The notes under the pieces: model-generated
Told to the model about the DNA's origin: nothing
Databases searched by the model: none
The model's input: only the letters and a program-made list of their open reading frames with translations
NCBI GenBank assembly: GCA_920105625.2
Contig: OV050031.1
Span: forward strand, 51,478,205 to 51,542,204
DNA from: Clusia tigrina
Taxonomy: Eukaryota > Arthropoda > Insecta > Diptera > Clusiidae
Direction of reading: 5' to 3'
Length of the DNA stretch: 64,000 nt
Part shown: piece after piece, positions 12,586 through 25,811 of the stretch
Numbering within the stretch: the first letter of the stretch is position 1
How the letters are laid out: each line of letters opens with the position of its first letter
Made by a program: the position numbers and the translations under genes

Positions 12586-14315
12586 TGAGTAAAAATGAAA
12601 CACTGATGAAACTTCAAAATTCACTAACTTTTATACTGTGCGTAATATAACTATCAAAGTTTGCAACATTGAAATGCTGTAACTTTTTACTGGAGTGCCA
12701 TAAGACCTTTAAATTTTGTGACAATAATGTACTATTGTCAATTCGAGATATCGGTATAACAGTGCTACCCTCGAGTAAAAATGAAACACTGATGAAACTT
12801 AAAAATTCACTAACTTTTATACTGTGTGTAATATAACTATCAAAGTTTGCAGCATTGAAATGCTGTAACTTTTTACTGGTGCGCCATAAGAACTTGAAAT
12901 TTTGTGACAATAAAGTACTATTGTCAATTTGAAATATCGGTAAAACAGTGCTACCCTTCAGTAAAAAATGAAACACTGATGCAACTTCAAAATTCACTAA
13001 CTTTTATACTGTGCGTAATATAACTATCAAAGTTTGCAATATTGAAATGCTGTAACTTTTTACTGGAGCGTCATAAGACCTTGAAATTTTGTGACAATAA
13101 AGTTCTATTGTTAGTTTAAAATATCGGTATAATAGTGCTAATTTTGAGTAAAAAATGAAACACTGATGCAACTTAAAAATTCACTAACTTTTATACGGTG
13201 CATAATATAACTATCAAAGGTTGCAACATTGAAATGCTAAAACTTTTTACTGGTGCGTCATAAGAACTTGAAATTTTGTGACAATAAAGTACTATTGTCA
13301 ATTTGAAATATCGGTATAACAGTGCTACCCTTGAGTAAAAAATGAAACACTGATGCAACTACAAAATTCACTAAGTTTTATACTGTGCGTAATATAATTA
13401 TCAACGTTTTCAAAATTTAAATGCTGTAATTTTTTATTGGTGCGTCATACGACTTTAAAATTTTGTGACAATAAAGTACTATTTGTCAATTTGAGATATC
13501 GGTATAACAGTGCGGCCCTTGAGTAAAAAATGAAACACTGATGCAACTATAAAATTCGCTAACTTTTATCCTGTGCGTAATATAACTATCACAGTTTGCA
13601 ACATTGAAATGCTGTAACTTTTTACTGGAACGTAATTAGACCTTGAAATTTTGTGACAATAATGCACTATTGTCATTTTGAGATATCGGTGTAACAATGC
13701 TAACCTTGAGTAATAAGTGAAACACTGATGCAACTACAAAATTCACTAACTTTTATACGGTGAGTAATATAACTATCAAAGTTTGCAATATTGAAATGCT
13801 GTAACTTTTTACTGGTGCGTCATAAGACCTTGAAATTTTGTGACAATAATGTACTATTGTCAATTCGAGATATCGGTATAACAGTGCAACCTTTGAGTAA
13901 AAAATGAAACACTGATGCAACTGCAAAATTCACTCACTTTTATACTGTGCGTAATATAACTATCAAAGTTTGCAACATTGAAAGGCTGTAACTTTTACTG
14001 GTGCTTTATAAGAGCTTGAAATTTTGTGACAATAAGGTACCATTGTCAATTGGAGATATCGGTATAACAGTGCTACAATTGAGTAAAAATGAAACTCTGA
14101 TGAAACTTCAAAATTCACTAACTTTTAACCTGTGCGTAATATAACTATCAAAGTTTGCAACATTGAAATGCTGTAACTTTTTACTGGTTTTATGAAGTAA
14201 ACCTCAAAATTTTGTAACAAAAAAAAAACTATTATTGTCAATTTGAAATATCGGTAAAACAGTGTTACCCTTGTGTAGAAAATGAAACACTGATGCAACT
14301 ACAAAATTCACTAAC
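12586..14315. repeat. H-type higher-order repeat Y-A-B-H-C-D-E-F-G, first example
   Basis: Nine monomers in order: Y near 12690, A from about 12840, B near 13040, H near 13220, C near 13400, D near 13590, E near 13770, F near 13960, and G with 'actggtt' at 14183. Each type is recognised by the motifs given in the summary. It is the leftmost full instance of the ordering that dominates the window. Its monomers differ slightly from later copies: F ends 'gctacaattgag', and H-C has 'tcaacgttttc'. Confidence 0.85.
12850..12865. repeat. 7-bp inverted repeat in A-type monomers (representative)
   Basis: CAGCATT and AATGCTG are exact reverse complements with two bases between them. In A monomers of the central domain the spacer is 'ca' instead of 'ga' (28281-28296) and the arms are kept. 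In other monomers 'caacatt' breaks one pair of the arm, leaving CATT/AATG plus two outer pairs. Confidence 0.7.
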
Positions 14316-15652
14316 TTTTATACTGTGCGTAATATAACTATCAAAGTTTGCAATATTGAAATGCTGTAACTTTTTTCTGGAGCGTCATAAGACTTTGAAA
14401 TTTTGTGACAATAAAGTACTATTGTCAATTTAAAATATCGGTATAACAGTGCAACCTTTGAGTAAAAAATGAAACACTGATGCAACTGCAAAATTCACTA
14501 AATTTTATACTGTGCGTAATATAACTATCAAAGTTTGCAACATTGAAATGCTGTAACTTTTTACTGGTGCGTCATAAGACCTTGAAATTTTGTGACAATA
14601 ATTTACTATTGTCAATTTGCAATATCGCTAAAACAGTGCTACCTTTGAGTAAAAAATGAAACACAGATGCAATTTCAAAATTCACAAACGTTTGCAACAT
14701 TGAAATGCTGTAACTTTTACTGGTGAGTCATAAGATTTTGATATTTTGTGACAATAAAGTACTATTGTCAATTTGCAATATCGCTATAACAGTGCTACCT
14801 TTGAGTAAAAAATTAAACACTGATGCAACTTAAAAATTCACTAACGTTTGCAATATTGAAATGCTGTAACTTTTTACTGGTGAGTCATAAGACCTTGAAA
14901 TTTTGTGACAATAAAGTACTATTGTCAATTTGAAATATCGCTATAACAGTGCTACCTTTGAGTAAAAAATTAAACACTGATGCAACTTAAAAATTCACTA
15001 ACTTTTATACTGTGCGTAATATAACTATCAAAGTTTGCAACATTGAAATGCTGTAACTTTTTTATGTTGCGTCTTAATACTTTGAAATCTTGTGACAATA
15101 ATGTACTATTGTCAATTTGAAATATCGCTATAAAATATCTTTGAGTAAAAAATGAAACACTGATGCAATTTCAAAATTCACTAACGTTTGCAACATTGAA
15201 ATGCTGTAACTTTTTACTGGTGAGTCATAAGGACTTGAAATTTTGTGACAATAAAGAACTATTGTCAATTTGAAATATCGCTATAACAGTGCTACCTTTG
15301 AGTAAAAAATTAAACACTGATGCAACTAAAAAATTCATTACCTTTTATACTGTGCTTAATATAACTATCAAAGTTTGCAACATTGAAATGCTGTAACTTT
15401 TTGCTGTTGCGTCATAAGACTTTTAAATTTTGTGACAATAAAATACTATTGTGAATTTGAAATATCGGTAAAACAGTGCTACCCTTGAGTAAAAATCAAA
15501 CACTGATGCAACTACAAAATTCACTAACTTTTATACTGTCAAAGTTTGCAATATTGAAACACTGTAACTTTTTACTGGTGCGTCAGAAGAACTTGAACTT
15601 TTGTGACAATAAATTATTTGTCAATTTGAGATATCGGTATAACAGTGCTACC
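14316..15652. repeat. Insertion of foreign-type monomers between HOR units
   Basis: Two monomers of a 'ttttttctggagcgtcataagactttg' and 'actaaattttatactg' type (14316 to about 14573) are followed by a copy of 10975-12053 (14574-15652). The HOR order is interrupted here and resumes at about 15653. The right junction falls near 'ggtataacagtgctaccctcgag', where the sequence passes from the copied block into a Y-like monomer. Confidence 0.8.
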
Positions 15653-17571
15653 CTCGAGTAAAAATGAAACACTGATGAAACTTAAAAATTCACTAACTTT
15701 TATACTGTGTGTAATATAACTATCAAAGTTTGCAGCATTGAAATGCTGTAACATTTTACTGGTGCGCCATAAGAACTTGAAATTTTGTGACAATAAAGTA
15801 CTATTGTCAATTTGAAATATCGGTAAAACAGTGCTACCCTTCAGTAAAAAATTAAACACTGATGCAACTTCAAAATTCACTAACTTTTATACTGTGCGTA
15901 ATATAACTATCAAAGTTTGCAATATTGAAATGCTGTAACTTTTTACTGGAGTGCCATAAGACCTTTAAATTTTGTGACAATAATGTACTATTGTCAATTC
16001 GAGATATCGGTATAACAGTGCTACCCTCGAGTAAAAATGAAACACTGATGAAACTTAAAAATTCACTAACTTTTATACTGTGTGTAATATAACTATCAAA
16101 GTTTGCAGCATTGAAATGCTGTAACTTTTTACTGGTGCGCCATAAGAACTTGAAATTTTGTGACAATAAAGTACTATTGTCAATTTGAAATATCGGTAAA
16201 ACAGTGCTACCCTTCAGAAAAAAATGAAACACTGATGCAACTTCAAAATTCACTAACTTTTATACTGTGCGTAATATAACTATCAAAGTTTGCAATATTG
16301 AAATGCTGTAACTTTTTACTGGAGCGTCATAAGACCTTGAAATTTTGTGACAATAAAGTTCTATTGTTAATTTAAAATATCGGTATAATAGTGCTAATTT
16401 TGAGTAAAAAATGAAACACTGATGCAACTAAAAAATTCACTAAATTTTATACTGTGCATAATATAACTATCAAAGGTTGCAACATTGAAATGCTAAAACT
16501 TTTTACTGGTGCGTCATAAGAACTTGAAATTTTGTGACAATAAAGTACTATTGTCAATTTGAAATATCGGTATAACAGTGCTACCCTTGAGTAAAAAATG
16601 AAACACTGATGCAACTACAAAATTAACTAACTTTTATACTGTGCGTAATATAATTATCAAAGTTTTCAAAATTTAAATGCTGTAATTTTTTATTGGTGCG
16701 TCATACGACTTTAAAATTTTGTGACAATAAAGTACTATTTGTCAATTTGAGATATCGGTATAGCAGTGCGGCCCTTGAGTAAAAAAATGAAACACTGATG
16801 CAACTATAAAATTCGCTAACTTTTATCCTGTGCGTAATATAACTATCACAGTTTGCAACATTGAAATGCTCTAACTTTTTACTGGAACGTAATTAGACCT
16901 TGAAATTTTGTGACAATAATGCACTATTGTCATTTTGAGATATCGGTGTAACAGTGCTAACCTTGAGTAATAAGTGAAACACTGATGCAACTACAAAATT
17001 CACTAACTTTTATACGGTGAGTAATATAACTATCAAAGTTTGCAACATTGAAATGCTGTAACTTTTTACTGGTGCGTCATAAGACCTTGAAATTTTGTGA
17101 CAATAATGTACTATTGTCAATTCGAGATATCGGTATAACAGTGCTACCCTTGAGTAAAAATGAAACACTGATGAAACTTCAAAATTCACTCACTTTTATA
17201 CTGTGCGTAATATAACTATCAAAGTTTGCAACATTGAAAGGCTGTAACTTTTACTGGTGCTTTATAAGAGCTTGAAATTTTGTGACAATAAGGTACCATT
17301 GTCAATTGGAGATATCGGTATAACAGTGCTACCCTTGAGTAAAAATGAAACTTTGATGAAACTTCAAAATTCACTAACTTTTAACCTGTGCGTAATATAA
17401 CTATCAAAGTTTGCAACATTGAAATGCTGTAACTTTTTACTGGTTTTATGAAGTAAACCTCAAAATTTTGTAACAAAAAAAAAACTATTATTGTCAATTT
17501 GAAATATCGGTAAAACAGTGTTACCCTTGTGTAGAAAATGAAACACTGATGCAACTACAAAATTCACTAAC
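15653..17571. repeat. H-type higher-order repeat A-Y-A-B-H-C-D-E-F-G
   Basis: A-like monomer near 15730, Y near 15940, A near 16100, B near 16290, H near 16480, C near 16660, D near 16850, E near 17030, F near 17220 and G with 'actggtt' at 17439. The G-to-G distance from the previous unit is 3256 bp because of the inserted block. Sequence identity with the units at 12586 and 17572 is high by eye. Confidence 0.85.
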
Positions 17572-20500
17572 TTTTATACTGTGCGTAATATAACTATCAA
17601 AGTTTGCAACATTGAAATGCTGTAACTTTTTACTGGTGCGTCATAAGACCTTGAAATTTTGTGACAATAAAGTACTATTGTCAATTCGAGATATCGGTAT
17701 AACAGTGCTACCCTTGAGTAAAAATGAAACACTGATGAAACTTCAAAATTCACTAACTTTTATACTGTGCGTAATATAACTATCAAAGTTTGCAACATTG
17801 AAATGCTGTAACTTTTTATTGGAGTGCCATAAGACCTTTAAATTTTGTGACAATAATGTACTATTGTCAATTCGAGATATCGGTATAACAGTGCTACCCT
17901 CGAGTAAAAATGAAACACTGATGAAACTTAAAAATTCACTAACTTTTATACTGTGTGTAATATAACTATCAAAGTTTGCAGCATTGAAATGCTGTAACTT
18001 TTTACTGGTGCGCCATAAGAACTTGAAATTTTGTGACAATAAAGTACTATTGTCAATTTGAAATATCGGTAAAACAGTGCTACCCTTCAGTAAAAAATGA
18101 AACACTGATGCAACTTCAAAATTCACTAACTTTTATACTGTGCGTAATATAACTATCAAAGTTTGCAATATTGAAATGCTGTAACTTTTTACTGGAGGGT
18201 CATAAGACCTTGAAATTTTGTGACAATAAAGTTCCATTGTTAATTTAAAATATCGGTATAATAGTGCTAATTTTGAGTAAAAAATGAAACACTGATGCAA
18301 CTTAAAAATTCACTAACTTTTATACTGTGCATAATATAACTATCAAAGGTTGCAACATTGAAATGCTAAAACTTTTTACTGGTGCGTCATAAGAACTTGA
18401 AATTTTGTGACAATAAAGTACTATTGTCAATTTGAGATATCGGTATAACAGTGCTACCCTTGAGTAAAAAATGAAACACTGATGCAACTACAAAATTCAC
18501 TAACTTTTATACTGAGCGTAATATAATTATCAAAGTTTTCAAAATTTAAATGCTGTAATTTTTTATTGGTGCGTCATACGACTTTAAAATTTTGTGACAA
18601 TAAAGTACTATTTGTCAATTTGAGATATCGGTATAACAGTGCGGCCCTTGAGTAAAAAATGAGACACTGATGCAACTATAAAATTCGCTAACTTTTATCC
18701 TGTGCGTAATATAACTATCACAGTTTGCAACATTGAAATGCTGTAACTTTTTACTGGAACGTAATTAGACGTTGAAGTTTTGTGACAATAATGCACTATT
18801 GCCATTTTGAGATATCGGTGTAACAGTGCTAACCTTGAGTAATAAGTGAAACACTGATGCAACTACAAAATTCACTAACTTTTATACGGTGAGTAATATA
18901 ACTATCAAAGTTTGCAACATTGAAATGCTGTAACTTTTTACTGGTGCGTCATAAGACCTTGAAATTTTGTGACAATAATGTACTATTGTTAATTCGAGAT
19001 ATCGGTATAACAGTGCTACCCTTGAGTAAAAATGAAACACTGATGAAACTTCAAAATTCACTCACTTTTATACTGTGCGTAATATAACTATCAAAGTTTG
19101 CAACATTGAAATGCTAAAACTTTTTACTGGTGCGTCATAAGAACTTGAAATTTTGTGACAATAAAGTACTATTGTCAATTTGAGATATCGGTATAACAGT
19201 GCTACCCTTGAGTAAAAAAATGAAACACTGATGCAACTACAAAATTCACTAACTTTTATACTGTGCGTAATATAATTATCAAAGTTTTCAAAATTTAAAT
19301 GCTGTAATTTTTTATTGGTGCGTCATACGACTTTAAAATTTTGTGACAATAAAGTACTATTTGTCAATTTGAGATATCGGTGTAACAGTGCGGCCCTTGA
19401 GTAAAAAATGAAACACTGATGCAACTATAAAATTCGCTAACTTTTATCCTGTGCGTAATATAACTATCACAGTTTGCAACATTGAAATGCTGTAACTTTT
19501 TACTGGAACGTAATTAGACGTTGAAATTTTGTGACAATAATGCACTATTGCCATTTTGAGATATCGGTGTAACAGTGCTAACCTTGAGTAATAAGTGAAA
19601 CACTGATGCAACTACAAAATTCACTAACTTTTATACGGTGAGTAATATAACTATCAAAGTTTGCAACATTGAAATGCTGTAACTTTTTACTGGTGCGTCA
19701 TAAGACCTTGAAATTTTGTGACAATAAAGTACTATTGTCAATTCGAGATATCGGTATAACAGTGCTACCCTCGGGTAAAAATGAAACACTGATGAAACTT
19801 AAAAATTCACTAACTTTTATACTGTGTGTAATATAACTATCAAAGTTTGCAGCATTGAAATGCTATAACTTTTTACTGGTGCGCCATAAGAACTTGAAAT
19901 TTTGTGACAATAAAGTACTATTGTCAATTTGAAATATCGGTAAAACAGTGCTACCCTTCAGTAAAAAATGAAACACTGATGCAACTTCAAAATTCACTAA
20001 CTTTTATACTGTTCGTAATATAACTATCAAAGTTTGCAATATTGAAATGCTGTAACTTTTTACTGGAGGGTCATAAGACCTTGAAATTTTGTGACAATAA
20101 AGTTCTATTGTTAATTTAAAATATCGGTATAATAGTGCTAATTTTGAGTAAAAAATGAAACACTGATGCAACTTAAAAATTCACTAACTTTTATACTGTG
20201 CATAATATAACTATCAAAGGTTGCAACATTGAAATGCTAAAACTTTTTACTGGTGCGTCATAAGAACTTGAAATTTTGTGACAATAAAGTACTATTGTCA
20301 ATTTGAGATATCGGTATAACAGTGCTACCCTTGAGTAAAAAATGAAACACTGATGCAACTACAAAATTCACTAACTTTTATACTGTGCGTAATATAATTA
20401 TCAAAGTTTTCAAAATTTAAATGCTGTAATTTTTTATTGGTGCGTCATACGACTTTAAAATTTTGTGACAATAAAGTACTATTTGTCAATTTGAGATATC

Positions 20501-21314
20501 GGTATAACAGTGCGGCCCTTGAGTAAAAAATGAGACACTGATGCAACTATAAAATTCGCTAACTTTTATCCTGTGCGTAATATAACTATCACAGTTTGCA
20601 ACATTGAAATGCTGTAACTTTTTACTGGAACGTAATTAGACGTTGAAGTTTTGTGACAATAATGCACTATTGCCATTTTGAGATATCGGTGTAACAGTGC
20701 TAACCTTGAGTAATAAGTGAAACACTGATGCAACTACAAAATTCACTAACTTTTATACGGTGAGTAATATAACTATCAAAGTTTGCAACATTGAAATGCT
20801 GTAACTTTTTACTGGTGCGTCATAAGACCTTGAAATTTTGTGACAATAATGTACTATTGTTAATTCGAGATATCGGTATAACAGTGCTACCCTTGAGTAA
20901 AAATGAAACACTGATGAAACTTCAAAATTCACTCACTTTTATACTGTGCGTAATATAACTATCAAAGTTTGCAACATTGAAAGGCTGTAACTTTTACTGG
21001 TGCTTTCTAAGAGCTTGAAATTTTGTGACAATAAGGTACCATTGTCAATTGGAGATATCGGTATAACAGTGCTACCCTTGAGTAAAAATGAAACTTTGAT
21101 GAAACTTCAAAATTCACTAACTTTTAACCTGTGCGTAATATAACTATCAAAGTTTGCAACATTGAAATGCTGTAACTTTTTACTGGTTTTATGAAGTAAA
21201 CCTCAAAATTTTGTAACAAAAAAAAAACTATTATTGTCAATTTGAAATATCGGTAAAACAGTGTTACCCTTGTGTAGAAAATGAAACACTGATGCAACTA
21301 CAAAATTCACTAAC
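17572..21314. repeat. Compound HOR of 20 monomers with one internal reiteration
   Basis: Order read from the motifs: X-Y-A-B-H-C-D-E, then a hybrid F/H monomer near 19090-19113, then C-D-E/X, then A-B-H-C-D-E-F-G with 'actggtt' at 21182. The G-to-G distance is 3743 bp, close to 20 monomers. The F/H hybrid ('cactcactttt' followed by 'gctaaaac') and the E/X hybrid near 19690-19740 mark exchange points where part of the unit was repeated without F and G. Confidence 0.85.
21218..21227 (+). repeat. A-tract of G-type monomers (representative)
   Basis: In every G monomer the usual 'ttttgtgacaataaagtac' region is replaced by 'ttttgtaac' followed by 9-11 A and 'ctattattgtc'. Tract length varies between copies (one A shorter near 24028, one longer near 29655), as expected for replication slippage. 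It lengthens G by a few bases and removes the left arm of the 8-bp inverted repeat. Confidence 0.85.
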
Positions 21315-22811
21315 TTTTATACTGTGCGTAATATAACTATCAAAGTTTGCAACATTGAAATGCTGTAACTTTTTACTGGTGCGTCATAAGACCTTGAAAT
21401 TTTGTGACAATAAAGTACTATTGTCAATTCGAGATATCGGTATAACAGTGCTACCCTTGAGTAAAAATGAAACACTGATGCAACTTCAAAATTCACTAAC
21501 TTTTATACTGTGCGTAATATAACTATCAAAGTTTGCAATATTGAAATGCTGTAACTTTTTACTGGAGGGTCATAAGACCTTGAAATTTTGAACAAAAAGT
21601 TCTATTGTTAATTTAAAATATCGGTATAATAGTGCTAATTTTGAGTAAAAAATGAAACACTGATGCAACTTAAAAATTCACTAACTTTTATACTGTGCAT
21701 AATATAACTATCAAAGGTTGCAACATTGAAATGCTAAAACTTTTTACTGGTGCGTCATAAGAACTTGAAATTTTGTGACAATAAAGTACTATTGTCAATT
21801 TGAGATATCGGTATAACAGTGCTACCCTTGAGTAAAAAATGAAACACTGATGCAACTACAAAATTCACTAACTTTTATACTGTGCGTAATATAATTATCA
21901 AAGTTTTCAAAATTTAAATGCTGTAATTTTTTATTGGTGCGTCATACGACTTTAAAATTTTGTGACAATAAAGTACTATTTGTCAATTTGAGATATCGGT
22001 ATAACAGTGCGGCCCTTGAGTAAAAAATGAAACACTGATGCAACTATAAAATTCGCTAACTTTTATCCTGTGCGTAATATAACTATCACAGTTTGCAACA
22101 TTGAAATGCTGTAACTTTTTACTGGAACGTAATTAGACGTTGAAATTTTGTGACAATAATGCACTATTGCCATTTTGAGATATCGGTGTAACAGTGCTAA
22201 CCTTGAGTAATAAGTGAAACACTGATGCAACTACAAAATTCACTAACTTTTATACGGTGAGTAATATAACTATCAAAGTTTGCAACATTGAAATGCTGTA
22301 ACGTTTTACTGGTGCGTCATAAGACCTTGAAATTTTGTGACAATAATGTACTATTGTCAATTCGAGATATCGGTATAACAGTGCTACCCTTGAGTAAAAA
22401 TGAAACACTGATGAAACTTCAAAATTCACTCACTTTTATACTGTGCGTAATATAACTATCAAAGTTTGCAACATTGAAAGGCTGTAACTTTTACAGGTGC
22501 TTTATAAGAGCTAGAAATTGTGTGACAATAAGGTACCATTGTCAATTGGAGATATCGGTATAACAGTGCTACCCTTGAGTAAAAATGAAACTTTGATGAA
22601 ACTTCAAAATTCACTAACTTTTAACCTGTGCGTAATATAACTATCAAAGTTTGCAACATTGAAATGCTGTAACTTTTTACTGGTTTTATGAAGTAAACCT
22701 CAAAATTTTGTAACAAAAAAAAAACTATTATTGTCAATTTGAAATATCGGTAAAACAGTGTTACCCTTGTGTAGAAAATGAAACACTGATGCAACTACAA
22801 AATTCACTAAC
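21315..22811. repeat. Canonical 8-monomer HOR X-B-H-C-D-E-F-G (1497 bp)
   Basis: G-to-G spacing is 1497 bp (21182 to 22679), eight monomers of about 187 bp. It is the simplest H-containing unit; Y and A are absent. A private deletion at about 21589 turns the usual 'ttttgtgacaataaagttc' into 'ttttgaacaaaaagttc' in the B monomer. Confidence 0.88.
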
Positions 22812-24125
22812 TTTTATACTGTGCGTAATATAACTATCAAAGTTTGCAACATTGAAATGCTGTAACTTTTTACTGGTGCGTCATAAGACCTTGAAATTTT
22901 GTGACAATAAAGTACTATTGTCAATTCGAGATATCGGTATAACAGTGCTACCCTTGAGTAAAAATGAAACACTGATGAAACTTCAAAATTCACTCACTTT
23001 TATACTGTGCGTAATATAACTATCAAAGTTTGCAACATTGAAAGGCTGTAACTTTTACAGGTGCTTTATAAGAGCTAGAAATTTTGTGACAATAAGGTAC
23101 CATTGTCAATTGGAGATATCGGTATAACAGTGCTACCCTTGAGTAAAAATGAAACTTTGATGAAACTTCAAAATTCACTAACTTTTAACCTGTGCGTAAT
23201 ATAACTATCAAAGTTTGCAACATTGAAATGCTGTAACTTTTTACTGGTTTTATGAAGTAAACCTCAAAATTTTGTAACAAAAAAAAAACTATTATTGTCA
23301 ATTTGAAATATCGGTAAAACAGTGTTACCCTTGTGTAGAAAATGAAACACTGATGCAACTACAAAATTCACTAACTTTTATACTGTGCGTAATATAACTA
23401 TCAAAGTTTGCAACATTGAAATGCTGTAACTTTTTACTGGTGCGTCATAAGACGTTGAAATTTTGTGACAATAATGCACTATTGCCATTTTGAGATATCG
23501 GTGTAACAGTGCTAACCTTGAGTAATAAGTGAAACACTGATGCAACTACAAAATTCACTAACTTTTATACGGTGAGTAATATAACTATCAAAGTTTGCAA
23601 CATTGAAATGCTGTAACGTTTTACTGGTGCGTCATAAGACCTTGAAATTTTGTGACAATAATGTACTATTGTCAATTCGAGATATCGGTATAACAGTGCT
23701 ACCCTTGAGTAAAAATGAAACACTGATGAAACTTCAAAATTCACTCACTTTTATACTGTGCGTAATATAACTATCAAAGTTTGCAACATTGAAAGGCTGT
23801 AACTTTTACAGGTGCTTTATAAGAGCTAGAAAGTTTGTGACAATAAGGTACCATTGTCAATTGGAGATATCGGTATAACAGTGCTACCCTTGAGTAAAAA
23901 TGAAACTTTGATGAAACTTCAAAATTCACTAACTTTTAACCTGTGCGTAATATAACTATCAAAGTTTGCAACATTGAAATGCTGTAACTTTTTACTGGTT
24001 TTATGAAGTAAACCTCAAAATTTTGTAACAAAAAAAAACTATTATTGTCAATTTGAAATATCGGTAAAACAGTGTTACCCTTGTGTAGAAAATGAAACAC
24101 TGATGCAACTACAAAATTCACTAAC
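22812..24125. repeat. Short HOR derivatives: 3-mer (X-F-G) and 4-mer (X/D-E-F-G)
   Basis: G-to-G distances of 564 bp (22679 to 23243) and 751 bp (23243 to 23994) show units of three and four monomers. In the first, X passes directly into F. In the second, a hybrid at about 23450 has X on the left ('gtgcgtcataag') and D on the right ('acgttgaaatttt', 'gcactattgcc'). Both are explained by loss of whole monomers through unequal exchange. Confidence 0.87.
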
Positions 24126-25811
24126 TTTTATACTGTGCGTAATATAACTATCAAAGTTTGCAACATTGAAATGCTGTAACTTTTTACTGGTGCGTCATAA
24201 GACCTTGAAATTTTGTGACAATAAAGTACTATTGTCAATTCGAGATATCGGTATAACAGTGCTACCCTCGGGTAAAAATGAAACACTGATGAAACTTAAA
24301 AATTCACTAACTTTTATACTGTGTGTAATATAACTATCAAAGTTTGCAGCATTGAAATGCTGTAACTTTTTACTGGTGCGCCATAAGAACTTGAAATTTT
24401 GTGACAATAAAGTACTATTGTCAATTTGAAATATCGGTAAAACAGTGCTACCCTTCAGTAAAAAATGAAACACTGATGCAACTTCAAAATTCACTAACTT
24501 TTATACTGTTCGTAATATAACTATCAAAGTTTGCAATATTGAAATGCTGTAACTTTTTACTGGAGGGTCATAAGACCTTGAAATTTTGTGACAATAAAGT
24601 TCTATTGTTAATTTAAAATATCGGTATAATAGTGCTAATTTTGAGTAAAAAATGAAACACTGATGCAACTTAAAAATTCACTAACTTTTATACTGTGCAT
24701 AATATAACTATCAAAGGTTGCAACATTGAAATGCTAAAACTTTTTACTGGTGCTTCATAAGAACTTGAAATTTTGTGACAATAAAGTACTATTGTCAATT
24801 TGAGATATCGGTATAACAGTGCTACCCTTGAGTAAAAAATGAAACACTGATGCAACTACAAAATTCACTAACTTTTATACTGTGCGTAATATAATTATCA
24901 AAGTTTTCAAAATTTAAATGCTGTAATTTTTTATTGGTGCGTCATACGACTTTAAAATTTTGTGACAATAAAGTACTATTTGTCAATTTGAGATATCGGT
25001 ATAACAGTGCGGCCCTTGAGTAAAAAATGAGACACTGATGCAACTATAAAATTCGCTAACTTTTATCCTGTGCGTAATATAACTATCACAGTTTGCAACA
25101 TTGAAATGCTGTAACTTTTTACTGGAACGTAATTAGACGTTGAAATTTTGTGACAATAATGCACTATTGCCATTTTGAGATATCGGTGTAACAGTGCTAA
25201 CCTTGAGTAATAAGTGAAACACTGATGCAACTACAAAATTCACTAACTTTTATACGGTGAGTAATATAACTATCAAAGTTTGCAACATTGAAATGCTGTA
25301 ACTTTTTACTGGTGCGTCATAAGACCTTGAAATTTTGTGACAATAATGTACTATTGTCAATTCGAGATATCGGTATAACAGTGCTACCCTTGAGTAAAAA
25401 TGAAACACTGATGAAACTTCAAAATTCACTCACTTTTATACTGTGCGTAATATAACTATCAAAGTTTGCAACATTGAAAGGCTGTAACTTTTACTGGTGC
25501 TTTCTAAGAGCTTGAAATTTTGTGACAATAAGGTACCATTGTCAATTGGAGATATCGGTATAACAGTGCTACCCTTGAGTAAAAATGAAACTTTGATGAA
25601 ACTTCAAAATTCACTAACTTTTAACCTGTGCGTAATATAACTATCAAAGTTTGCAACATTGAAATGCTGTAACTTTTTACTGGTTTTATGAAGTAAACCT
25701 CAAAATTTTGTAACAAAAAAAAAACTATTATTGTCAATTTGAAATATCGGTAAAACAGTGTTACCCTTGTGTAGAAAATGAAACACTGATGCAACTACAA
25801 AATTCACTAAC
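24126..25811. repeat. 9-monomer HOR X-A-B-H-C-D-E-F-G (1685 bp)
   Basis: G-to-G spacing is 1685 bp (23994 to 25679). The order matches the canonical 8-mer with an A monomer added after an X that carries 'ccctcgggtaaaaatg'. The same 'ctcggg' variant occurs near 19770, which links the two units. Confidence 0.87.

Noticed and set aside
17121..17133. A true CENP-B box
   Set aside because: Spacing between the A and CGG is one base short and the last G is absent, so it is reported only as a weak resemblance.
21580..21605. The 'ttttgaacaaaaagttc' variant as a functional change
   Set aside because: It occurs once and looks like a small private deletion in one B monomer or a sequencing error.
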